Positions 25,689-34,897 of a stretch of 64,000 bases of DNA are shown here, piece after piece; the first letter of the stretch is position 1; each line of letters opens with the position of its first letter. Source of the DNA: SCQP01 sp050747745 (GTDB lineage Bacteria > Acidobacteriota > Terriglobia > Terriglobales > SCQP01); contig JBOGKM010000048.1 in the NCBI GenBank assembly GCA_050747745.1, positions 15,207 through 79,206 on the forward strand. The letters are read 5' to 3'. Below the pieces are notes generated by a model. That model was not told the DNA's origin. It saw nothing but the letters and a program-made list of their open reading frames with translations, and ran no database searches. The position numbers and the translations under genes are program-made.

Positions 25689-26867
25689 TCAGGCGGCGAA
25701 TAGAGCCGCCGCGGTGAGGGCGTAGATGAGGGCGCATCGCGCGAGACTGCGGGTGGAAACAAACTCATTCGGTCCGTGCGACACGGTGAGCAGCCCCGGG
25801 CCGTAGGCGTAGGCGGGAATGCCGCGCGCGGCGTAAAAGCGAGTTTCCAGCAGGCCGGGACACATCTCGATGGGTGGCTGTGTTCCAGTAATGGCGCAGA
25901 CTTGCCTGGATAGGATCGTTGCCAGGCGATCCTCCTCCGGGCTCGCGGACGCGGGCTCTTCCTGCAGCACCTCGATCTCGAAACCCGGGAGCGCATCGGA
26001 AAGGCGCTGCTTTTCCAACCTGAAGTCTTCCTCGGGGTTGAGGCGCCGGTCAATGGTGAAGGTACAGAATTCCGGCGTGACATTGAAGTTCGTGCCGGCT
26101 TCGACGCGCCCTCCCAGCAGCAGAATCGAACGCCGCGCCGCCGCGGGCGTGATGTTGTAGCTGGTCTCGCGCTGCTCGACTTCCTGCTTGAGCCGTGCCA
26201 GCTGAGCCAGGGCGGGCAGCGCGTGTTCAAACGCATTCACGCCTTCGAATTGCCGGCCGACATGAGCCGCTTGGCCGCGCAGCGTGGCGCGCAGCGCAAT
26301 GGCGCCGCGGCTGGCGTTCCAGATGACGCCGCCGGTGGGTTCAGGCGTCAGCATGCCGATGCCGTCGCGGCCCAGCAGGCCGAGCCGGTCGAGATGGCGC
26401 GAGCCGCGTGGCCCGGAGGTTTCCTCGTCCGGCACGAGCACGAGGCCGATGCGTCCGGAGCCGAGCAGCCCGAGATCGCGCGCCGCGGCGGCGGCATGGA
26501 TCATCGCCGCCAGGCCGCCTTTCATGTCTGAGGCGCCGCGGCCGAACAGATTCGCTTCCCGGAGGCGCGGCTCGAACTGACTCCGGTTCTGTGCCGGGAC
26601 GACGTCATAATGGCCGCTGAAATAGAGGGTTCGCGTGCCCGTCCCCGCAAAGGCGAGGACGCAGGCTTCCTCGTGCCGGACATCGTCGAAGCCGAGCCGG
26701 CGCAGCTCGTGCGCCAGCGCATCCGCACACGCTTCATAGTGGTTGCCGGGAGGGTTTTCGGTGGCGATCGCGATCAGCCGCGACGCCAGTTCCACCAGTG
26801 CGGTTTCCGGCAGCCGCTCCTGGAGCGCTGCCATCCTGCGGGCGGGTTCGGCAGTCGCGCCCTTCAT
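25689..26867 (-). CDS. M20-family metallopeptidase (ArgE/DapE-like)
   Basis: The 392-residue enzyme starts at ATG 26867. Metal and catalytic motifs are in order: FSGHYDVVPA, GRGASDMKGG, VPDEETSGPRG and, at the end, GPGLLTVSHGPNEFV with a ligand His. A dimerisation domain lies at about residues 180-290. Such enzymes deacylate N-acyl amino acids or cleave dipeptides. The start is overlapped by a 12-codon upstream frame (ATGA). It is transcribed away from the dienelactone hydrolase. Confidence 0.9.
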   Translation of the reverse strand: MKGATAEPARRMAALQERLPETALVELASRLIAIATENPPGNHYEACADALAHELRRLGFDDVRHEEACVLAFAGTGTRTLYFSGHYDVVPAQNRSQFEPRLREANLFGRGASDMKGGLAAMIHAAAAARDLGLLGSGRIGLVLVPDEETSGPRGSRHLDRLGLLGRDGIGMLTPEPTGGVIWNASRGAIALRATLRGQAAHVGRQFEGVNAFEHALPALAQLARLKQEVEQRETSYNITPAAARRSILLLGGRVEAGTNFNVTPEFCTFTIDRRLNPEEDFRLEKQRLSDALPGFEIEVLQEEPASASPEEDRLATILSRQVCAITGTQPPIEMCPGLLETRFYAARGIPAYAYGPGLLTVSHGPNEFVSTRSLARCALIYALTAAALFAA

Positions 26868-26902
26868 GCGGATTCGAAGCCGCGGTTGTCTTCCAACTTC
26901 AT
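26864..26902 (-). other. 12-codon upstream frame overlapping the M20 start
   Basis: ATG 26902 lies in repeat copy 2 and opens MKLEDNRGFESA; its TGA overlaps the M20 ATG (ATGA). It could couple translation of the peptidase, or be the relic of a gene start brought in by the repeat. No Shine-Dalgarno sequence is apparent. Confidence 0.35.
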
Positions 26903-26944
26903 GCCCTGATTGTCTCACCGGGGCACGAAACCGCTGTGTTACCG
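26900..26944. repeat. 45-nt repeat, copy 2 (upstream of the M20 peptidase)
   Basis: The first 29 nt are identical to 24600-24628. As in copy 1, its left end is an ATG read on the minus strand. It also forms most of the upstream region of the rightward dienelactone hydrolase gene. Confidence 0.85.
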
Positions 26945-26951
26945 TACAGGC

Positions 26952-27758
26952 ATGAGACGTTGCTGGCTGCCGATCCTGGCGATGGCGGTGTTGGGCGCGG
27001 CGGTGGTGCCGCTGGGCGCGCAGCAGTGGGCGCAGGCGCGGCTGCAGCAGTCGCCGCGGCACCGGCAGATCGTCCTGCTGCACCCTGCGGGCCGGACGGT
27101 GCAGGCGTTCGTGGCCTATCCGCAGGCGAGCGGCAAGCGGCCGGTGGTGCTGGTCATCCACGAGATTTTCGGGCTGAGCGCGTGGGCGCAGGAGGTGACC
27201 GACGAGCTGGCCGCGGCGGGTTATGTCGCCATCGCGCCCGACCTGCTGAGCGGCAAGGGACCGAACGGCGGCGGAACGGCGAGCTTTCCCAGCCAGACGG
27301 CGATCGGCCGTGCCCTGGTGACCATGCCGCCGCAGGAGATCACCGCCGATCTGAACGCGGCGGCGGACTGGGCGCTGCGCCAGCCCGCGTCGAACGGCAA
27401 GCTCTACGTGATCGGCTTCTGCTGGGGCGGCGGGCAGAGCTTCCGCTATGCCACCCAGCGCCGTGATCTCGCCGCGGATATCGTGTTTTACGGAACCCCG
27501 CCCCCGCAGGCGGCGATGCGGAACATCACCGCGCCCGTGTATGGGTTTTATGCCGGCCTGGACGCGCGCGTGTCGCTGACCGTGCCGGGCACCCGCCGGC
27601 GGATGCGCCAGTTGGGCAAGCGCTACCAGGCGGTGATTTACAAAGGCGCCACCCACGGCTTCATGCGGGCGGGCGAGCAGCCGCACCCTGCGCCGCCGAA
27701 CCGCGCCGCGCGCGCGGCCGCGTGGAAGCAGATTCGCCGCATCATCGGCCGCTATTGA
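26952..27758 (+). CDS. Secreted dienelactone hydrolase-family protein
   Basis: The 268-residue alpha/beta hydrolase has a signal peptide (MRRCWLPILAMAVLGAAVVP) and the dienelactone hydrolase triad: Cys157 (GFCWGG), Asp204 (GLDARVS) and His235 (THGF). The LVIHEIFGLSAWAQEVTDEL segment holds the family's catalytic Glu. It hydrolyses lactones or esters, probably in the periplasm. Start ATG 26952 follows repeat copy 2 by 7 nt. Its end overlaps the convergent phosphatase gene by 7 nt. Confidence 0.9.
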   Translation: MRRCWLPILAMAVLGAAVVPLGAQQWAQARLQQSPRHRQIVLLHPAGRTVQAFVAYPQASGKRPVVLVIHEIFGLSAWAQEVTDELAAAGYVAIAPDLLSGKGPNGGGTASFPSQTAIGRALVTMPPQEITADLNAAADWALRQPASNGKLYVIGFCWGGGQSFRYATQRRDLAADIVFYGTPPPQAAMRNITAPVYGFYAGLDARVSLTVPGTRRRMRQLGKRYQAVIYKGATHGFMRAGEQPHPAPPNRAARAAAWKQIRRIIGRY

Positions 27759-29389
27759 GCCGCCGCCGCACCCTCGGGCAGGAACCGCGCTTCCAACACC
27801 GTCAGATCGTCGGCCAGCGGCGCGCCCTGGCAGAACTCGCGCACGGCGGCGGCCAGCTCCCGCACCGAACAGTCTTGCCCGGCGAGGCGCGCCAGGCGCT
27901 CGTCCCCGAACATCTCGCGGGCGCTGTTTGCGGCCTCGGTGACTCCGTCGGTGAGCAGCAGCACGCGCTCGCCGGGACTCATGCGATAGCGCGCGGCGTG
28001 ATATTCGGCGTTGTCCAGCAGGCCCACCGGCACGTTGGTCTCGGTGAGCATGGTGCAGGCGCCGGCACGCACCACCAGCGGCGGAATGTGGCCGCAGTTC
28101 AGATATTCCAGCTTACCGTCCGGCCAGAGCTTGACCAGTAGCATGGTGGCGTATTTTTCGCCCTCCAGGCGGTGCAGCACGAACTGGTTGGCCTGGGCCG
28201 CGATGGTCTCCAATGCCACGCCCGCTGCAAGCTGGGCGTGAATCATGCCCTGCAGCGAGGCGGCCAACAACGCGGCGGCAGCGCCCTTGCCGCTCACGTC
28301 GGCAAGCACCAGCGCGACTTCCGGCGCCTCCGGGCGGAGCACCGCGTCGAAGAAGTCGCCGCCGATTTGCAGGCACGCCTGGCTGAGGCCGTCCAGCCGG
28401 GCAAAGTCCACCTGCGGCAGGCGCGTCCCCATCAGACCCTGCTGGATGGCGGCGGCCAGCGCCAGCTCCTTTTCCATCAATTTGGCGGCCAGCTTGGCCT
28501 CTTCCTGCTGCCGCGCCAGTTGGGCGTTGATGACCACCTGGGCGGCGTCGTTGGCCAGCAGATCCAGCACTTCGCGGCTGACCGTGCCCAGAGCGGCGCT
28601 GGCGGAATGGCTGTCCAGATAGAGCACGCCCACGCGCTCGCGCAGCGGAATGGCGAGCAGCGTGCGCAACGAGTGCGCGACGATGCTTTGCGCCAGTTCC
28701 AGGCCGGGCGCCTGGCTGTCGTGCATGAGAAAGGCTTCCGTCGACTGGGCGGCGCGGGAAATGATGGAATGGGAAATGCCGCTGTCGTCGTACACGCTTT
28801 GACCGTCCGCGGTGCGGCCCGCCGCCAGCCGCAGCACGTCGCCCGCGCCAGCTTCGCGCAAAAACACGAACCCCCGTTCGGCCTTGGTCAGGCGCAGGGC
28901 GGCATCCAGCATGGCCGACAGAATCTCCTCCAGCCCGCCCGCCGAACGCAGGCGTTGGCTGAAGTCCAGCAGCAGGCGCAGCCGGTCGAACTCGTTGCTG
29001 TCGCCGGCGGTATCGAGCTGCTGCATCTGGGTGAGGAACAGGCTGGCGGTCTCCAGTGCCGGCTGGAAAACCACCTTCACCCCGGGGCAGTTGGGGAACT
29101 CAATAGTGTCGCCGTTGTGCAGGCGCAGGCGGCCGTGCATGCGGGCGCCGTTGAGTAGGGTGCCGTGGGTGCTCCCCAGATCCACCAGATCGAAGCCGCC
29201 TTCAGAGGCCTCGATGCGGGCATGATCGCGTGACACCTGAGGCAGCGGGATGGAAAGCGGGTGGGTGGCGCGCCGGCCGATCATGAAGGGCAGCGGCGAA
29301 AGCGGAAGCACGCGTTCCAGGGCGCCAATCACGGCCCGCAGTTGCGGCGCATCGGCAGGCAGGATCGGGGTGGCCGATTGGCTCGCCAT
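27752..29389 (-). CDS. FHA-GAF-SpoIIE (PP2C-type) phosphatase
   Basis: The 545-residue protein starts at ATG 29389. An FHA domain (about 25-100; FMIGRRATHPLSIPLPQVSR, LVDLGSTHGTLLNG) binds phosphothreonine. A GAF domain follows (about 145-300), then a SpoIIE/RsbU PP2C phosphatase (about 330-540) with ALVLADVSGKGAAAALLAAS and LLLTDGVTEAAN. It probably dephosphorylates an anti-sigma antagonist or a similar target in response to a kinase signal read by FHA. TACAAT lies 15 nt before the ATG. Confidence 0.92.
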   Translation of the reverse strand: MASQSATPILPADAPQLRAVIGALERVLPLSPLPFMIGRRATHPLSIPLPQVSRDHARIEASEGGFDLVDLGSTHGTLLNGARMHGRLRLHNGDTIEFPNCPGVKVVFQPALETASLFLTQMQQLDTAGDSNEFDRLRLLLDFSQRLRSAGGLEEILSAMLDAALRLTKAERGFVFLREAGAGDVLRLAAGRTADGQSVYDDSGISHSIISRAAQSTEAFLMHDSQAPGLELAQSIVAHSLRTLLAIPLRERVGVLYLDSHSASAALGTVSREVLDLLANDAAQVVINAQLARQQEEAKLAAKLMEKELALAAAIQQGLMGTRLPQVDFARLDGLSQACLQIGGDFFDAVLRPEAPEVALVLADVSGKGAAAALLAASLQGMIHAQLAAGVALETIAAQANQFVLHRLEGEKYATMLLVKLWPDGKLEYLNCGHIPPLVVRAGACTMLTETNVPVGLLDNAEYHAARYRMSPGERVLLLTDGVTEAANSAREMFGDERLARLAGQDCSVRELAAAVREFCQGAPLADDLTVLEARFLPEGAAAAQ

Positions 29390-29487
29390 AGGCTTGTACC
29401 AGAGATTGTAGCGAGGTGCCCGGGCGACGGCAACTGGAGTTTTCGGCCGCTTTTGACGATAGTCGGGCGAGGGAAAGGCAATTCCGG

Positions 29488-31011
29488 GTGAGAACGGCGA
29501 CAGCGGAGAGTGCGGAGCCGGCGGCGGCACCGGGCCGGGCTTACGGCTACTATGCCGTGCTCGCCTTGGTGCTGGCGGCCGCGATTGCGCCGCTGTGGCT
29601 GGTCTCGTTCCCGGAGATGCTCGATTATCCCAGCCACCTGGCGCGCTGCTACATCCTGGCCCATTACGGCGCCAGCCCATTGTGGCAGCATTTCTACCGC
29701 GTCGAGTTCGGCCCCATCCCCAACCTGGCTATGGATGTGATCGTGCCGGCGCTGGCGCACTGGCTGCCCATCCTGGTGAGCGGAAAAATCTTTCTCACCC
29801 TGTGCGCGTTGCTGTACGTGCTCGGCTGCGATGCGCTGGGCAAAGCGGCATGGGGACGGCCACACTGGATGGCGCTGCTGGCGGGGATGACGTTTTGCAA
29901 CTCCAACCTGATCCTGGGCCGCGTCAACTACATGTTCGGACTGGGGCTGTTTTTCTGCGTGTTTGCCTATTGGCTGCGGCGGCGCCGGCAGCTGAGCGGG
30001 CGTCGCTTCCTGGTGTTGTGCGTGCTGGGGGCGGCGGTGTATTTGGCGCATCTGGGCTCGATGGCGGTGTTGGGCGCGTGCTGCTGCACGGTGGCAGCCA
30101 TGGACTGGCGGCGCGAGCGCAAGCTCCGGCCGCTGCTGGGCGAACTGGGCTGGCTAGCGGTACCGGTGCTGTTACTGCTGGCGGGGTTTCTGCGCCGCAA
30201 CGGGCGCGTGGGCCATGTCCTCTGGGCGAGCTGGCAGCTCAAAATCTGGCAGCTCATGTCGCTGGTGCGGCTGCATGACATGCACTTCGCCGCCGGCGTG
30301 TTTCTAGGCCTGCTGCTGTGCGTGGGAGCGCTGGCCGTGGGCAGCCGCGTGCAGCGGGAGCTGCTGGCGGCGGCAGCGGTGCTGTTCGGCTGTTATGCCG
30401 TCCTGCCGCTGCAGTTGTTCACTTCCGATTACGTGGACGTGCGCCTGATCGCTCCCGCCTGCGTGCTGCTGCTGCTGGCGATTCATCCGCGCCGCCAGCG
30501 AGTACAGGCGGTGGCGTTGGCGGCGGCGATGCTGCTGCTGGCCGAACGGGTGATCTTTATCGCGCGCGACTGGATCCAGGCCGACGCCCGGGCGCGGATC
30601 ACGCTGGCCATGGGCGCGATGCTGCCGCGCGGGGCGAGCGTGGACGTGCTGGCGCAATTGCAATTGCCGCCCGCCACGGTCGCGCCCTACGATCCGCACT
30701 ATTTCACCGCCGCCAAAACCGTGGATTACTGGACCATCAGTCGGGAAAGTTACGAGTCCAACGTGTTTGCCCAGGCGGGACAGCAGCCGCTGATCAAGCG
30801 CCCGCAGTTTGCCACCTGCTGGCCCGGCGCGGGCAAGGGTTGCCTGCAGCGGTTCGATTACGTGTGGACCGACGAGCCGCTGCCGCGAGTGCGGGCGCGG
30901 CTGGAGGCGGCGGCGGAGCCGGTCGCCCGCCGGGGCGGCATCACGCTCTGGCGACGCAAACCGGTGGCGGCGCCGGGCAGCCGCGCCGGAGGCTTGCGCT
31001 CTCCGCGCTAG
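29488..31011 (+). CDS. Polytopic membrane protein of unknown function
   Basis: The product has about 10-12 hydrophobic helices, an early DYPSHLARCYILAHYG segment, and a soluble C-terminal part after residue about 390 (NVFAQAGQQPLIKRPQFATC). The size, topology and aromatic/His-rich loops resemble membrane glycosyltransferase-like proteins, but I cannot name a family. I chose GTG 29488 because of GGAAAGG about 10 nt upstream; GTG 29416 would add 24 polar residues and overlap the promoter of the phosphatase gene. It ends 4 nt before the convergent DUF4010 gene. Confidence 0.72.
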   Translation: MRTATAESAEPAAAPGRAYGYYAVLALVLAAAIAPLWLVSFPEMLDYPSHLARCYILAHYGASPLWQHFYRVEFGPIPNLAMDVIVPALAHWLPILVSGKIFLTLCALLYVLGCDALGKAAWGRPHWMALLAGMTFCNSNLILGRVNYMFGLGLFFCVFAYWLRRRRQLSGRRFLVLCVLGAAVYLAHLGSMAVLGACCCTVAAMDWRRERKLRPLLGELGWLAVPVLLLLAGFLRRNGRVGHVLWASWQLKIWQLMSLVRLHDMHFAAGVFLGLLLCVGALAVGSRVQRELLAAAAVLFGCYAVLPLQLFTSDYVDVRLIAPACVLLLLAIHPRRQRVQAVALAAAMLLLAERVIFIARDWIQADARARITLAMGAMLPRGASVDVLAQLQLPPATVAPYDPHYFTAAKTVDYWTISRESYESNVFAQAGQQPLIKRPQFATCWPGAGKGCLQRFDYVWTDEPLPRVRARLEAAAEPVARRGGITLWRRKPVAAPGSRAGGLRSPR

Positions 31012-31015
31012 AAGT

Positions 31016-32272
31016 TCAGACGCGTACCTGCTGCAGCACGAGCACCACTGCGCCTGCCGCGGCCAGCGCCCACATGGCAGCCTGATTGGCCCAGGCGAGG
31101 CGGCGATGGCGCAGGACGCGGTTCATGATGGGTGCGTTGACCACCGCCGAGGCCATCGAGGCCAGCACCGTGGCCACGCCCGCCGACATCGCCGCCAGCG
31201 TGTGTTGCGCCGCCATTTCGCCCACCGCGGCGGTGGCGCTGGCGCTGTTGACGGCGCCGCCAATCACCGCGACGGCATAGGCGCCCAGGTGTCCCCATTG
31301 CCGCAGCGCCAGCGTGGCCGCCACCTCGATGGCTAGAAACACCAGGCCGAACTCGGCCACGCGCTTAAACGAGATGGGCGAATCCAGCTGCAACGGGGTG
31401 CCGCCGGGCACGAGCGTGTGCGGTTGCCGCCAGAGCAGGATCGCCGCCAGAATTCCCATGGCCACCAGCGCAGGCACCGCCCAGCGCAGTCCGGCGGGGG
31501 CGAAGATGGCCAGCAGGATTAGGTTGCGCGCGAACATCGCCAGCGTAGCCAGCAGCGTCAGCGTCACGCTCATCTGCGGAATGCCGGCGCCGGCGTCCTG
31601 CTGGCCCATGGAACGCAGCGTCGCGCCCAGCTCCAGCAGCGTCGCGGTGCTGCTGATCAGCCCGCCCAGCACGGCGCTGTAATACAGCCCCTTGGTGCTG
31701 TAGAGGCGCATCAGCACGTAGTTGACAAACCCCACCGCCGCCACCACGATGACGGCCACCCAGATGGTGTGGGGATTGATCGTGTGCCAGCGATCGATGA
31801 AGCGGTTGGGCAACAGCGGATAAACCACAAACGCCAGCAGGCCAAGCCAGATGGCGGCGCGAATTTCGCCCGGATGCAGCTCGCCCGCGAAGCGGTGCAG
31901 CTCGACTTTCCAGCTCAGCAGCAGCGTCGCCACAATGGCCGCCGCCACCGGCAGAAAATATTCGCCATGCCCGACCAGCACCCCCAGCAGATAGAGCACC
32001 AGCAGCGCCGCCGAGGTGGTGATTTCCACCGTTTGCAGCGCGCGCAGCGAACGCAGGTTGATGAACACGATCAGCACCAGAACCCCCGCCAGCCCGGCGA
32101 GCACCAGCGGCATGCCCACCAGCGCGGTGAGCATGCCCGCCAGCGCCACGAAGGCACAGGTGCGGATGCCGGCTTCCTTGTTCGACCACTCGCGCTCGAA
32201 GCCGACCATCAGGCCGATGGCCAGCGCCAGTGCGATGCGCGCCGCCGCCTGGCCGGTGCTGAGGACGATCAT
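31016..32272 (-). CDS. MgtC/SapB-DUF4010 membrane protein
   Basis: The 418-residue protein joins an N-terminal MgtC-like segment (LALAIGLMVGFEREWSNKEA, then GIRTCAFVALAGMLTALVG) to a C-terminal DUF4010 domain with about 7 helices (FVNYVLMRLYSTKGLYYSAV, GGAVNSASATAAV). MgtC proteins affect Mg2+ or acid adaptation and ATP synthase in pathogens; the role of the fused form is not established. TATTCT (32284-32279) ends 6 nt before the ATG, giving leaderless geometry. Confidence 0.88.
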   Translation of the reverse strand: MIVLSTGQAAARIALALAIGLMVGFEREWSNKEAGIRTCAFVALAGMLTALVGMPLVLAGLAGVLVLIVFINLRSLRALQTVEITTSAALLVLYLLGVLVGHGEYFLPVAAAIVATLLLSWKVELHRFAGELHPGEIRAAIWLGLLAFVVYPLLPNRFIDRWHTINPHTIWVAVIVVAAVGFVNYVLMRLYSTKGLYYSAVLGGLISSTATLLELGATLRSMGQQDAGAGIPQMSVTLTLLATLAMFARNLILLAIFAPAGLRWAVPALVAMGILAAILLWRQPHTLVPGGTPLQLDSPISFKRVAEFGLVFLAIEVAATLALRQWGHLGAYAVAVIGGAVNSASATAAVGEMAAQHTLAAMSAGVATVLASMASAVVNAPIMNRVLRHRRLAWANQAAMWALAAAGAVVLVLQQVRV

Positions 32273-32286
32273 GCGGACAGAATAAG

Positions 32287-32313
32287 CTATTCGCTGTTGG
32301 CTGTTAGCTATTA
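32287..32313. repeat. Short degenerate repeat of GCTRTTAGC units
   Basis: The run CTATTCGCTGTTGGCTGTTA then GCTATTAGCC contains about four imperfect copies of a GCTRTTRGCT unit. The 27-bp tract is AT-richer than its surroundings and lies just upstream of the DUF4010 promoter. It looks like a small intergenic repeat rather than a gene. Confidence 0.5.
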
Positions 32314-32344
32314 GCCGCGCGGAGCATCCGCGGAGGCACCGCGA

Positions 32345-34777
32345 CTACTCGGGGCGGAGGGCCTGGAGCGGATCCACTCGCGTGGCGGCCAGCGCCGGGC
32401 GCAGGCTGGCCAGCGCGGCGATGATCAGCAGCGCGACGGCCACCGCGGCAAGCACCCGCGGATCGGCGGGCGCGACGCCGAACAAAAAGCCGCTGAGCAG
32501 ACGCATCAGCCAGATCGCGCCCACGATGCCGATCACCAGGCCGGCGATGGTAAGCTTGAGGCCGTAGCCCAGAAATTGGCGCAGGATGCAGCCGCGGTCT
32601 GCGCCCAGCGCCATGCGGATGCCGATTTCGCGCCGCTGCTGCGCCACCGCGTAGGCCAGCACTCCGTAAATGCCCACCCCGCCCAGGATCAGCGCCAACC
32701 CGGCAAACACGCCCAGCAGCAGGCTCATGAAGTCGTACTGGCCGAGCGAAGCACCCTTGACGGCAGCAAAACTTAGCAGACCGAAAATGGGTTGATCCGG
32801 ATCCGCTTGAGCGAAGCTTTGCCGCACTGCGGCCGGCAGTCCGGCGCCACGCCCGCGGATGACAAAACCCATGGCAAACCAGTGGTTCACCAGGGCGTTG
32901 ATGCTGTCGGAAGCCTGTGCTTGGGGCACGTAGACGGTCCAGGGCGCCGGAACATCCACGCCGTTTTCATGCACGTCGGCGGCCACGCCCACGATCTGAA
33001 ACATAGGCGTGGTCTTGCCATTGGGATCGGGAATGCCCACCACCTGGCCCACGCCGCCCTGGCGCGGCCAATAGTGCTCGGCGAAGCTGGCGCTGACGAT
33101 GGCGACCTTGGGGGCCGAGGCGGTGTCGGCGGCGGTAAAATCGCGCCCGCGCAGCAGCCGGATCTCGAGGGTGCGGAAAAACTGCGGGCTGATGGCGCGC
33201 CACTCGATGGCGTAGCGATCCTCATCGCCCTGGTGTCCGGGAACCAGAAAGGGGTAATTCATGGCCCGCGTCAGCGGCACGCCGGTGATCGAAGCCGCGG
33301 CGGTGACGCCAGGCAGCCGGCGCAGACGTAGAAGCACGTCCTGGGTATAACGCGTGGTGGCGGCGTCGCTGGCCACGCGCGGGCCGGTGAGTGCGGTCTG
33401 CACGCTGAGCACATTGCGCGTGTCAAAGCCGGGATTCACCTGGTGCAGCGCCACCAGGCTGGCAGCCAGCAGCCCGGCTCCGGCGAGCAGCAAAAACGCC
33501 AGCGCCACTTCGCCCACGATCAGCGCCGAGCGCGCGCGTCCGGAAGACGCCGCACCGGAAGTCGCCGCGCTGTCCTTGAGACTGACCTGCAAGCTCGCGC
33601 GGCTGGCGTCGAGCGCGGGCGCGAGGCCGAACAGGATGGCGGCGACGATGGTCACCGCCAGTGTGAACAGCAGCGCCGTGCCGTTCAGCCCGCCCGCCAG
33701 CGGAAGCGTGTAGGCGGCGGGCGTGAGCCGCGCCAGCAGCGGGATGCTCCACGCCGCCAGCGCCAGGCCCAGCAGCGCCCCCAGTGCCGCCAGCAGCGCG
33801 CTTTCCGTGAGGAGTTGGCGCACGATGCGGCCGCGGTTGGCGCCGATGGCGGCGCGAATGGCCATCTCCCTCCGCCGTCCGGTGGCCCGCGCCAGCAGCA
33901 GGTTGGCCAGGTTCGCGCAGGCGATCAGCAGCACCAGACCAACCGCACCCAGCAGCAGCAGCAGCGGCTGCTGGGTGCCGCCGGCAATGGCGTCGTGCAG
34001 GCTCTGGACGCCCCAGTCGCCCCGGCGCGCGTACTGGGGATGGCCCTGATCGAAGCTCAGCTTAAGCGCGGTCAGTGCTGCCTGCGCCTGCGCCAGGGTG
34101 GTGCGCGGCGGCAGGCGTCCCAGCAGGTTCAGGTTCGGACCCAGCGGCGCCAGCGCGGCTGCGGTGGGCTGCAGGTCGATCCACAGCCCCGCAGGCAGAG
34201 CGTTGAGCTGGTTCTGAGTCAGGGAGACAAAGCTCGCGGGCATGACGCCGATCACGGTATAAACCTGATCGTTCATGCGGAACGTGCTGCCCAGTACGTG
34301 TGGATTGGCGCCAAACTGCGAACGCCAGAGCCCGTTGCTGAGTATGGCCACGAGCGGCGCGCCCGGGGCATCGTCGGTAGCGGTGAAATTGCGACCGCGC
34401 GCCGGTGCCACCCCCCATACTTTGAAATAGCCGTGGGTGACCCGCACCGCGTCCACGCGCACTGCCGCGCCAGCGCCGCTCAGGTTCGAGTCGCCGGAAT
34501 TATCCGCCATCGCCGCCGCGGCAAAGACCTGCTGGTGCGCCAGCAAATACAGGCCTTCGGCGCCGTCCAGTTGGTTCTGGAACTGACCGTGGCGCTTGTG
34601 CGCGATCTCGACGATGCGCTGCGGCTGCGGATAGGGCAGCGGCTCGATCAGCATCGGTGCGACGATGCTGAAAATCGCAGTGTTGGCGCCGATGCCCAGC
34701 GCCAGCGTGATCATCGCCACCACGGCAAAGCCCGGCGAGCGCCACAGCCCCCGCCAAGCGTAGCGCAAATCGCGCAT
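32345..34777 (-). CDS. ADOP-family ABC permease (MacB/FtsX type)
   Basis: The 810-residue permease opens with MRDLRYAWRGLWRSPGFAVV and ALGIGANTAIFS, the standard opening of the acidobacterial duplicated orphan permeases. It has two MacB periplasmic core plus FtsX halves: helices near residue 20, then around 270-400 and 690-800, and LLARATGRRREMAIRAAIGA / VAQQRREIGIRMALGADRG repeats. These permeases are usually encoded without an ATPase; their substrate is unknown. No ATPase gene adjoins it. TATAAG ends 5 nt before the ATG. Confidence 0.93.
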   Translation of the reverse strand: MRDLRYAWRGLWRSPGFAVVAMITLALGIGANTAIFSIVAPMLIEPLPYPQPQRIVEIAHKRHGQFQNQLDGAEGLYLLAHQQVFAAAAMADNSGDSNLSGAGAAVRVDAVRVTHGYFKVWGVAPARGRNFTATDDAPGAPLVAILSNGLWRSQFGANPHVLGSTFRMNDQVYTVIGVMPASFVSLTQNQLNALPAGLWIDLQPTAAALAPLGPNLNLLGRLPPRTTLAQAQAALTALKLSFDQGHPQYARRGDWGVQSLHDAIAGGTQQPLLLLLGAVGLVLLIACANLANLLLARATGRRREMAIRAAIGANRGRIVRQLLTESALLAALGALLGLALAAWSIPLLARLTPAAYTLPLAGGLNGTALLFTLAVTIVAAILFGLAPALDASRASLQVSLKDSAATSGAASSGRARSALIVGEVALAFLLLAGAGLLAASLVALHQVNPGFDTRNVLSVQTALTGPRVASDAATTRYTQDVLLRLRRLPGVTAAASITGVPLTRAMNYPFLVPGHQGDEDRYAIEWRAISPQFFRTLEIRLLRGRDFTAADTASAPKVAIVSASFAEHYWPRQGGVGQVVGIPDPNGKTTPMFQIVGVAADVHENGVDVPAPWTVYVPQAQASDSINALVNHWFAMGFVIRGRGAGLPAAVRQSFAQADPDQPIFGLLSFAAVKGASLGQYDFMSLLLGVFAGLALILGGVGIYGVLAYAVAQQRREIGIRMALGADRGCILRQFLGYGLKLTIAGLVIGIVGAIWLMRLLSGFLFGVAPADPRVLAAVAVALLIIAALASLRPALAATRVDPLQALRPE

Positions 34778-34897
34778 GACCTCTTATACCACCAGAGGTA
34801 GGCAAAAGTTCCAACCAATCTGGCCCCAATTTCGCCTTGGTCTGCCGGCGCCGCAAGAGCAGCGCCAGGGCCGGAAGGCCGGGTATTCTCCTTTTTT

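Noticed and set aside
26868..27686. N-terminal extension of the M20 peptidase by 273 codons
   Set aside because: It is antisense to the dienelactone hydrolase and has shadow-like composition rich in Arg, His and Gln. The family start fits ATG 26867.
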